Positions 1 to 4,892 of a stretch of 5,486 nucleotides of DNA are shown one piece after another; the stretch's first letter is position 1, and the number at the start of each line of letters is the position of its first letter. Origin of the DNA: Opitutales bacterium (GTDB taxonomy: Bacteria > Verrucomicrobiota > Verrucomicrobiia > Opitutales > JAFGAQ01); contig JAQVLM010000246.1 in assembly GCA_028704125.1 (NCBI GenBank), positions 1 to 5,486 on the forward strand, written 5' to 3'. Below the pieces are notes generated by a model. It saw only the letters and a program-made list of their open reading frames with translations, had not been told where the DNA came from and did not search any database. A program made the translations under genes and the position numbers.

Positions 1-2
1 CT

Positions 3-125
3 GCTAGTGCTATCATCACCGAATTAGCCCTCCATGGGGCTTCAGCCATAACCATCGTCAATCGGACTTTAAGCAAGGCTCAAGCTATTATTGACCGCAT
101 AGGACCACATGTGCAAACCAAACTT
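3..125 (+). pseudogene. aroE: Shikimate dehydrogenase fragment (NADP-binding core only)
   Basis: Frame 3 from base 3 reads as about 41 residues typical of the NADP-binding Rossmann segment of AroE, the enzyme that reduces 3-dehydroshikimate to shikimate in aromatic amino acid synthesis. The helix ASAIITELALHGAS is followed by the strand ITIVNRT. The NRT motif is the characteristic NADP-phosphate-binding turn, and the helix LSKAQAIIDRI comes next. The usual GAGG motif would lie just before base 1, outside the window. After about base 125 AroE similarity stops. The frame stays open but reads non-homologous residues to a TAG at 246-248, because the DNA there encodes HemL in frame 2. The C-terminal ~110 residues expected of a ~280-residue AroE are therefore absent. 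Either this is a real truncated gene or the first ~120 bases were joined to the rest by assembly. The family call is fairly sure despite the short length. Confidence 0.6.
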
Positions 126-154
126 ATGGCACGCCCAACCCGCTTGAAGTCCGT

Positions 155-1162
155 ATGGCGGAGACCATCGCGGGAGTTTTCAAGTCAATTGAAAGTGTGC
201 GTATGGTCAACAGTGGCACGGAGGCCACGATGTCAGCTATTCGCCTAGCAAGGGGATACACTGGACGAAACAAGATTGTCAAATTCGCGGGTTGCTACCA
301 CGGACACTCAGATTCCCTGCTCGTAAAAGCGGGCAGCGGAGCCCTCACCTGTGGGAACCCGGATAGCGCAGGGGTTCCTGCCCTTGTTGCTGCCCAGACC
401 ATTGTGCTTCCATTCAATTCGATTGATGCACTGGATGCGGCATTCTCCCTCGAAGGCAAAGACATTGCGTGTGTGATCCTCGAACCCTACCCCGCAAACA
501 TGGGATTGGTTCTTCCTTTGCCGGATTACCTCTCACAGGTCAGGGACCGATGCTCGCGGAATGGATCACTCCTCATTTTTGACGAAGTCATGACCGGCTT
601 CAGGATATCTCTCAGCGGAGTCCAGGGCATCGAGCCGGTGGTTCCCGATCTGACGACTCTCGGCAAAATCATCGGTGGCGGATTACCGGTCGGGGCATTC
701 GGAGGTCCCCGTCATATCATGGAGCATCTGGCGCCGACCGGCCCTGTTTATCAGGCAGGAACGCTTAGTGGCAATCCACTTGCGCTGTCAGCCGGGCTGG
801 CGGCCATTGAATTGCTCGAGCAACACGATCCGTACAACAGCCTTGCGGAATCCACGCGAAGGATCGTGCAAACACTCATAAACGCCTTTGCAAAAAAAGG
901 AATACCCGTCAAAATACCCTATAGCGGATCCATGTTCAGCCTGTTTTTCTCCGAGACCGAAGTAAGGCAATATGAGGACGTCCTGAAAACGCGGAGCACA
1001 TGGTATAAACCATTTTTTAACGGAGCACTCAAGCGGGGAGTATTCGTACCACCTTCCGCATATGAAACCTGGTTTGTCAGCACAGCCCACGAGTCAAATA
1101 TTATTGATAAGGCCTGTGAAGCATTATCGGCAACCGTAGCCGCTCTTGAACCGGAGTCCTGA
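155..1162 (+). CDS. hemL: Glutamate-1-semialdehyde 2,1-aminomutase, N-terminally truncated
   Basis: HemL is a cytoplasmic PLP enzyme that converts glutamate-1-semialdehyde to 5-aminolevulinate in the C5 route to tetrapyrroles. Counting from the ATG at 155, visible motifs are NSGTEAT (19-25), GCYHGH (46-51), KAGSGALT (58-65), DEVMTGFR (143-150, with the PLP-contacting Asp), the Schiff-base lysine K171 in LGKIIGGGLPVGAFGG, and APTGPVYQAGTLSGNP (193-208). The C-terminus looks complete. Homology continues upstream of the ATG in the same frame to about base 119-122 (residues TYGTPNPLEVR, matching the family's SFGAPTEMEVK stretch), so this ATG is internal to the protein. It is simply the first available start, as the frame has a TGA at 92-94 and no start between. 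Full-length HemL has about 425-430 residues. Here about 347 homologous residues remain and the N-terminal ~80-95 are missing, replaced by an AroE piece in another frame. Product identity is near certain; whether a functional enzyme is made from this DNA is doubtful. Confidence 0.93.
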   Translation: MAETIAGVFKSIESVRMVNSGTEATMSAIRLARGYTGRNKIVKFAGCYHGHSDSLLVKAGSGALTCGNPDSAGVPALVAAQTIVLPFNSIDALDAAFSLEGKDIACVILEPYPANMGLVLPLPDYLSQVRDRCSRNGSLLIFDEVMTGFRISLSGVQGIEPVVPDLTTLGKIIGGGLPVGAFGGPRHIMEHLAPTGPVYQAGTLSGNPLALSAGLAAIELLEQHDPYNSLAESTRRIVQTLINAFAKKGIPVKIPYSGSMFSLFFSETEVRQYEDVLKTRSTWYKPFFNGALKRGVFVPPSAYETWFVSTAHESNIIDKACEALSATVAALEPES

Positions 1163-1244
1163 ATCAACCCTTTATATTTTCCGGCATCAAAGCGACATCT
1201 TCCAACGTATTCCTTCTATCGAAACCCATCTCTGAATCATTGCC

Positions 1245-2159
1245 ATGCCACCGAAGCAACCTGCAAAAAAAACGCTCTATTCCATCAAATTAACATCTGA
1301 CCAGATTGAAAAGCTTCGCAAAAGGCTCATCGCTGCCCAATGGGAACCTTTCGAAGTGGAATACTCCGCTATAGCGTTCAAAGGAAACAAGGTGAATGTG
1401 GTTGCCTACACCAGCGGAAAAACCGTCATCCAGGGAAAAGAGACCGAGGCTTTCATTTCGGAAATACTTGAACCTGAAATCACCGGTGAAGCTTTGCTCG
1501 GCTATGATGAGGTACACCATCCGGAATGGTATGAACCCCATGCCGGACTGGATGAAAGCGGGAAAGGAGATCTTTTCGGACCCGTGGTCGCTGCCACGGT
1601 TATCGCGGACGGCGACATGGTTCGCGACTGGATTAAAGCCGGCATACGCGACAGCAAATCGGTCTCATCCGACAAACAGATATTCGCTTTGGAAAAGATT
1701 ATCCGGGGAACAGATGGGGTGATCGTTGAAACGGCATTTGCCGGCATGCCCAAATATAACGAACTCTATGCCAAGTTCAGGAACCTCAATCGCCTCCTCG
1801 CTTGGTTTCATGCCAGAGCCCTTGAAAATGCACTTAACCGGCGGATGGTTCAATGGGGCCTGCTCGACCAGTTCGCCAAACAAAACATCACGGAGAAATT
1901 CCTCAAACAATATGCGGGATTTGAACTGAGACAACGCACGCGAGCAGAATCGGATCCGGTGGTGGCCGCTGCTTCAATCATTGCCCGCGCGGAGTTCGTA
2001 AGGCGAATTCAGTCCCTCTCTGAGACATCTGGAATCACCATTCCAAAAGGAGCAGGCTCCCAGGCTGAAACAGCCGCATCCGAGCTCATACGGGTGCATG
2101 GAAAAGAAGCATTACCACACTATGTCAAGATGCACTTTAAGACTGTAGAAAAACTGTAA
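1245..2159 (+). CDS. rnhC: Ribonuclease HIII
   Basis: This is a cytoplasmic endonuclease that cleaves the RNA strand of RNA-DNA hybrids such as R-loops and primers. At 304 residues it is close to the usual ~300-315 for the family. Residues ~10-85 form the N-terminal TBP-like substrate-binding domain (SIKLTSDQIEKLRKRL, then an aromatic/basic beta region with FKGNKVNVVAYTSGK). The catalytic RNase H fold starts at GLDESGKGDLFGP (101-113). This is the type-2 RNase H active-site signature with D103 and E104, and the DESGKGD form distinguishes HIII from HII. Further motifs are RDSKSVS (135-141), LLDQF (206-210, candidate third acidic residue D208) and ESDPVVAAASIIAR (235-248, candidate fourth acidic residue D237). 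No key residue appears to be missing. The ATG at 1245 is the first start and leaves a normal N-terminus; no Shine-Dalgarno sequence precedes it. It lies 82 bp after hemL with no terminator between, so co-transcription is possible. Confidence 0.95.
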   Translation: MPPKQPAKKTLYSIKLTSDQIEKLRKRLIAAQWEPFEVEYSAIAFKGNKVNVVAYTSGKTVIQGKETEAFISEILEPEITGEALLGYDEVHHPEWYEPHAGLDESGKGDLFGPVVAATVIADGDMVRDWIKAGIRDSKSVSSDKQIFALEKIIRGTDGVIVETAFAGMPKYNELYAKFRNLNRLLAWFHARALENALNRRMVQWGLLDQFAKQNITEKFLKQYAGFELRQRTRAESDPVVAAASIIARAEFVRRIQSLSETSGITIPKGAGSQAETAASELIRVHGKEALPHYVKMHFKTVEKL

Positions 2160-2359
2160 ATCCGACTATCTCCAGGATCCTTACAAAGCGTGCAATCATC
2201 ACAAACGAAGACCCGCGGAAACGAAAACAATAAATCGCCTCTGATAATAATATGAAAGCAGTAGAGCCCCACTTTAGATTGGAAATATAGATACGTTTTA
2301 TTTTGACAAAACCGGATAAACGAATCTTATTCTGGAGTTTGTCGATCTATTCCCATAAA
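2160..2359. other. Intergenic region between rnhC and the coiled-coil/HTH gene
   Basis: This 200-bp AT-rich stretch has no convincing gene. No T-tract hairpin is seen after rnhC, so its transcript may run on. The only promoter-like element is TTGACA at 2303-2308. A 12-codon reading frame from the ATG at 2252 (MKAVEPHFRLEI) has no supporting signal. Confidence 0.5.
2303..2333 (+). promoter_or_regulatory. Candidate sigma-70-type promoter for the coiled-coil/HTH gene
   Basis: A perfect TTGACA (-35) at 2303-2308 is followed after 19 bp by TATTCT (2328-2333), which matches 4 of 6 bases of TATAAT. The spacer is longer than the preferred 17 bp. Transcription would begin near 2340, leaving a 5' leader of about 20 nt before the ATG at 2360. 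The same bases can be read as an in-frame TTG start, but the promoter reading explains them better. Evidence is weak for the -10 element. Confidence 0.3.
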
Positions 2360-2740
2360 ATGAACGAAATAAATAAGCAGCTCAAAGATCTGGAAAACCA
2401 GTTGTCTAAACTCGAAGAAAGACGTCAGAAACTGATTCTTGCCCAGCAGGAAGCCGAAGAACGCCGGGCAAAGCTCGACGATCTCATCAAAAACAGCGGA
2501 TACCCCGATGCCAAGTCGCTCGTAGAAGATCTGATCAATAAGTTCGGAATCCGCGTATCCGGAGGGGAGGCGGCTGAAAAAAGCGGTCGCAAACCCCGTA
2601 TTGAAATGAGCGCCCAGATCCGTGACGCGATTCGCGTGGACTTGGCAGCCAACATGAAGAAGTCCAAGATTGCCAAAAAGCACTTTGTGAGCTACGCAGT
2701 GGTGACCAAGGTGGAAAAGGGTGCTTACAATCACCTCTAA
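2360..2740 (+). CDS. Small coiled-coil / helix-turn-helix DNA-binding protein
   Basis: I do not recognise a named family. From the ATG at 2360 the product has 126 residues. Residues 1-45 are a strongly charged, heptad-like helix (NKQLKDLENQLSKLEERRQK and on), predicted to be a dimerising coiled coil. Residues 46-63 (SGYPDAKSLVEDLINKFG) form a short helical segment. Residues 64-80 are a flexible linker ending in the basic SGRKPR, which resembles an AT-hook core. Residues ~84-126 look like a helix-turn-helix: KSKIAKKHFVSYAVVTKVEKGAY follows the 'IAK..-VS...V.KV.KG.Y' pattern of resolvase-like HTHs. The layout (coiled coil, linker, DNA-binding end) recalls nucleoid-associated proteins of the H-NS type, without clear sequence homology. 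A TTG 19 codons upstream (2303) extends the frame, but it coincides with a TTGACA box and adds a non-helical IILFWSLSIYSH-like stretch, so the ATG is preferred. The gene is followed by a strong terminator and appears monocistronic. Confidence 0.7.
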   Translation: MNEINKQLKDLENQLSKLEERRQKLILAQQEAEERRAKLDDLIKNSGYPDAKSLVEDLINKFGIRVSGGEAAEKSGRKPRIEMSAQIRDAIRVDLAANMKKSKIAKKHFVSYAVVTKVEKGAYNHL

Positions 2741-2765
2741 GGTCTGACTTTTGCATTCTTTTGCG

Positions 2766-2802
2766 GGACAAGTTCAGTTTTTCTGGACTTGTCCTTTTTT
2801 TT
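2766..2802 (+). terminator. Rho-independent terminator
   Basis: Left arm GGACAAGTTCAG (2766-2777), loop TTTTT (2778-2782) and right arm CTGGACTTGTCC (2783-2794) form a 12-bp stem whose only imperfection is a G-U wobble. A run of eight T follows (2795-2802). It starts 25 bp after the stop codon of the coiled-coil/HTH gene and terminates it. There is no T-run on the minus-strand side, so it acts in the + direction. Confidence 0.93.
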
Positions 2803-2827
2803 GTTCAATTTCCCATCTGATAGAACT

Positions 2828-2902
2828 GCTTCCATAGTTCAATGGATAGAACATTGGCCTCCGGAGCCGAAGATTTGGGTTCGAGTCCCAATGGAAGTAC
2901 CA
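2828..2902 (+). tRNA. tRNA-Arg, anticodon CCG
   Basis: All arms fold. The acceptor stem GCTTCCA/TGGAAGT has a G-U first pair. The D arm is GTTC-AATGGATA-GAAC. The anticodon arm TTGGC/GCCGA has loop CTCCGGA, with anticodon CCG at 2861-2863, which reads the arginine codon CGG. A 4-base variable region AGAT is followed by the T arm TTGGG-TTCGAGT-CCCAA. The discriminator base is A (2899), and the CCA tail is encoded at 2900-2902. The total is 75 nt including CCA. It lies 25 bp after the terminator and converges on the minus-strand beta-helix gene. Confidence 0.96.
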
Positions 2903-2996
2903 GTTCACCGATCCCCAAATCCGGACGGCCATCACCACCCCAATCAACCTGACCTGCCCTGGTCACCCCGTCTGCCTATAGATGCCTGCCCATGCA

Positions 2997-3019
2997 TTGG
3001 TTCGATTGGCTGGAACCAA
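2997..3019. other. Hairpin between convergent tRNA-Arg and beta-helix gene
   Basis: Perfect 7-bp inverted arms TTGGTTC (2997-3003) and GAACCAA (3013-3019) flank a 9-base loop. It sits 18 bp past the stop codon of the minus-strand gene and 94 bp past the tRNA. No T-run follows on either strand, so it is not a standard intrinsic terminator. It could be a 3'-end stabiliser, a Rho-independent-like pause, or chance. Nothing else is seen in the 135-bp gap. Confidence 0.25.
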
Positions 3020-3037
3020 GACACGACAGGAGTAACT

Positions 3038-4852
3038 TCAGTTTGTCACCGGAGCCCATGCTCCCGGGAAACGGGGATGAGACGGATCCCATCCCAGCAT
3101 TTCATCAATGGATAGCGGCAAGCCCACACCACCCTTGCTCCCGGCAAAGCCCGGCATAAGCTCGAAGCGCTTGAGCTCCGGACTCCGGACAACCAAACCG
3201 GTGTAGGTAGAGTAATCCGCACCGTTGGCCTCATAGCCATCCTCCATGGCTTGAAGGCCAGCGAAATCCGACACCGTCGTGTGGACCGGAGGCGGAGGAT
3301 ATCCGGCACCTCCATTCGTAAGGAAGGGAGTCTCTGCGTCGCGCAACACGTAGACGTTTCCATCCAAGGACTGCACCTGAGCGGCTTTGGCCACCTTCTC
3401 AACTCCGGATTCTTCCCGATACTGGATCACACCTGCCGGAATGCGCTTCTGAACCAAAAACAGGTTATTGTTGATCACATGCCTGTCGCGATCGGCCACG
3501 GACGGACCCGAGCTCGCATGCCATCCGAAATGGTCACCCGCCTCCGAACTCCTGAGCGTCCGGATCACCTCAAGCGAACTATTGAAGAAGGTATTCTGGT
3601 AAACCCCGACATCCGCACTATTGAGAATGCGGACACCCGGTGTGCAGTTCACGAAGACGTTACCCGCACACACCGCTCCTTCCGAGATTTCGAAGAAAAA
3701 TCCATCGTTCGTGGTTTCGATCCAATTCGACAGGATCTGCCCATGATTGTTCCCCACATCGTACCAGATCCCGCTGGCGTGGGGATTATCGATGATGAGA
3801 TTGTCGCGACAAACCACATGATGGGATTGGTTGAAGATTTTGACGGCCGACGCATAGTACCCGACAATCGGTGCATGGGAGTTGGTCCGGGTAACCAGAT
3901 TGCGCTCGAGCAGAACATGGGCTGAGTTGATCACGTAAAGGCCCTCAGTTCCGCAGTCCGAAACCAGGCAATTGCGGATCGTGAGACGATCCCCCCGGAA
4001 GTAACCCGCCACACGCGAGCAATGCGATAAGGTCAGGTGCTCAAGTGTGGTGCCGACAACATCCTTTCCATACTCCGCAGGATCCATGGGACGCCATGGT
4101 TCGATTCCCTCCACCAACAACGCCAACCGCGCATAGCGGGTGAAGGTAATGCCACGAATGGTCGGACCCTTCGGATCGTTGTCCATTCCATTGACCCTGC
4201 GCATGGTACGGACAATGGCGCTGTCCTGCGCCGTGATTTCGATCGCGTGCTTCGACGGGTCCAATCCGATTGTCACCACTCCATTCACATAGTCAATATG
4301 GTAGGAACCAGCATCCACTTCGTTGACCGATCCTGCACTCACCAATCTTTTGTCATCCGCAAAAACCATGTCATAGTTGAAGCGGTGAAGCGGGGTATCT
4401 TTCACATGGTACTCCGCTCTCCACCAGTCAGCCGGTGCTGCAGGAAAAAGCCGGTCCCAACGGGTGCTCCAACGGGAGTCCGGCAAAGCGGTCCAGCCTG
4501 AAGCCACCTGAGTGCCCATAAACACCGGATGCTCATTCAAATAGGGCTGAATCAGAAGCCCTTGATTGAAACGCAAACCTCCGATCCGGTAAACGCCACC
4601 ACGCACCACAATCGCATCCCCGGTGACCGCCCGCTTGAGTGCGCTTTCAATGGTCGTGGGAGCATCAATCGAGGTCCCTTGCGCAGATGGATCGCCATCC
4701 GGAGCAACATAGAACACAATCTTGGCATCCGGAAGCGGGTATACCTGGGGCACCGGCCCGTAGGGGCCGCCGGATGGCTGACCTTGCAAAACCGCAGTGG
4801 ATGCCGCCATGCATGTGATCGTCAGAAAGAAAGGCAACAGAGTTTGACGCAT
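3038..4852 (-). CDS. Secreted right-handed parallel beta-helix protein
   Basis: The product has 604 residues from the ATG at 4852. Residues 1-~25 (MRQTLLPFFLTITCMAASTA and on) are a signal peptide, so it is exported. Residues 45-90 (IVFYVAPDGD...GTSIDAPTTIESALKRAVTGDAIVVRGGVYRIG) are the classic entry segment of pectate-lyase-like/DUF1565 beta-helix proteins. Residues ~95-225 form a beta-rich insert with many tryptophans. Residues ~228-465 carry repeating helix coils with regularly spaced N, G and hydrophobic residues: LTIRNCLVSDCGTEGLYVIN, then LLERNLVTRTNS, GIWYDVGNNHGQILSNWIE, NDGFFFEISEGAVCAGNVF and VYQNTFFNSS. The C-terminal ~140 residues lie beyond the repeats. Such proteins bind or cleave polysaccharides, but no catalytic triad can be assigned with confidence, so enzymatic activity is inferred only from fold. 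A TTG at 4888 would add 12 residues ahead of the signal peptide and overlap the divergent gene, so the ATG is preferred. No membrane anchor or sorting tail is seen at the C-terminus. Confidence 0.85.
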   Translation of the reverse strand: MRQTLLPFFLTITCMAASTAVLQGQPSGGPYGPVPQVYPLPDAKIVFYVAPDGDPSAQGTSIDAPTTIESALKRAVTGDAIVVRGGVYRIGGLRFNQGLLIQPYLNEHPVFMGTQVASGWTALPDSRWSTRWDRLFPAAPADWWRAEYHVKDTPLHRFNYDMVFADDKRLVSAGSVNEVDAGSYHIDYVNGVVTIGLDPSKHAIEITAQDSAIVRTMRRVNGMDNDPKGPTIRGITFTRYARLALLVEGIEPWRPMDPAEYGKDVVGTTLEHLTLSHCSRVAGYFRGDRLTIRNCLVSDCGTEGLYVINSAHVLLERNLVTRTNSHAPIVGYYASAVKIFNQSHHVVCRDNLIIDNPHASGIWYDVGNNHGQILSNWIETTNDGFFFEISEGAVCAGNVFVNCTPGVRILNSADVGVYQNTFFNSSLEVIRTLRSSEAGDHFGWHASSGPSVADRDRHVINNNLFLVQKRIPAGVIQYREESGVEKVAKAAQVQSLDGNVYVLRDAETPFLTNGGAGYPPPPVHTTVSDFAGLQAMEDGYEANGADYSTYTGLVVRSPELKRFELMPGFAGSKGGVGLPLSIDEMLGWDPSHPRFPGAWAPVTN

Positions 4853-4872
4853 GGGCAGACATGATATGAAAT
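4844..4872 (+). promoter_or_regulatory. Candidate promoter for the rightward exported protein
   Basis: TTGACG (4844-4849, 5 of 6 matches to TTGACA) is followed by a 17-bp spacer and TGAAAT (4867-4872, 4 of 6 matches to TATAAT). The predicted transcription start near 4879-4882 falls on or just before the ATG at 4882, which would make the message leaderless or nearly so. The -35 lies inside the start of the beta-helix gene on the other strand. Confidence 0.3.
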
Positions 4873-4883
4873 GATCTTCATAT
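4864..4883. promoter_or_regulatory. Inverted repeat, candidate operator in a divergent promoter
   Basis: Perfect 7-bp arms ATATGAA (4864-4870) and TTCATAT (4877-4883) flank a 6-bp spacer ATGATC. The 20-bp element sits in the 29-bp gap between the two divergent start codons, and its right arm covers the first two bases of the + strand ATG. It overlaps both candidate -10 elements, so a bound dimeric regulator could block both genes. No regulator is identified. Confidence 0.45.
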
Positions 4884-4892
4884 GCCAATCAA
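4864..4892 (-). promoter_or_regulatory. Candidate promoter for the beta-helix gene
   Basis: Read on the minus strand, TTGATT (complement of 4887-4892, 4 of 6 matches) is followed by a 17-bp spacer and TCATAT (complement of 4864-4869, 3 of 6 matches). The start would fall within a few bases of the ATG at 4852. The matches are poor. It is reported because the spacing is right and the 29-bp gap leaves few alternatives. Confidence 0.2.

Noticed and set aside
1146..1178. Possible promoter between hemL and rnhC (TTGAAC ... TATATT)
   Set aside because: The spacer is 21 bp, or 19 bp to a poor TTTATA, so the match is no better than expected in AT-rich DNA.
2252..2290. A 12-codon leader-peptide-like frame (MKAVEPHFRLEI) upstream of the HTH gene
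   Set aside because: There is no ribosome site, no attenuator structure and no codon run. It also lies upstream of the likely promoter.
2327..2734. A 135-codon minus-strand frame opposite the coiled-coil/HTH gene
   Set aside because: The sense frame has a coherent coiled coil and HTH plus a matching terminator. The antisense product is incoherent.
2997..3020. Possible degenerate copy of the tRNA 3' end (an attachment-site repeat) downstream of tRNA-Arg
   Set aside because: TTGGTTCGATTGG resembles the T arm only loosely, needs several gaps to align, and no integrase or mobile gene is present.
2789..3115. A 108-codon plus-strand frame running through the tRNA
   Set aside because: It reads across a complete tRNA-Arg and the terminator's T-run, so it is not a protein gene.
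3251..3925. A 224-codon plus-strand reading frame opposite the beta-helix gene
   Set aside because: It is fully antisense to a gene with clear signal peptide and fold. Its product is rich in H/R/D with no domain, as expected for a shadow of a GC-biased codon frame.
4037..4864. Two further plus-strand frames (4037-4501 and 4529-4864) antisense to the beta-helix gene
   Set aside because: They have the same shadow composition, no start signals and no recognisable motif.
3004..4888. Upstream TTG start (4888) for the beta-helix protein
   Set aside because: It would put 12 polar and acidic residues before a clear signal peptide and overlap the divergent gene. The ATG at 4852 is immediately followed by the signal peptide.
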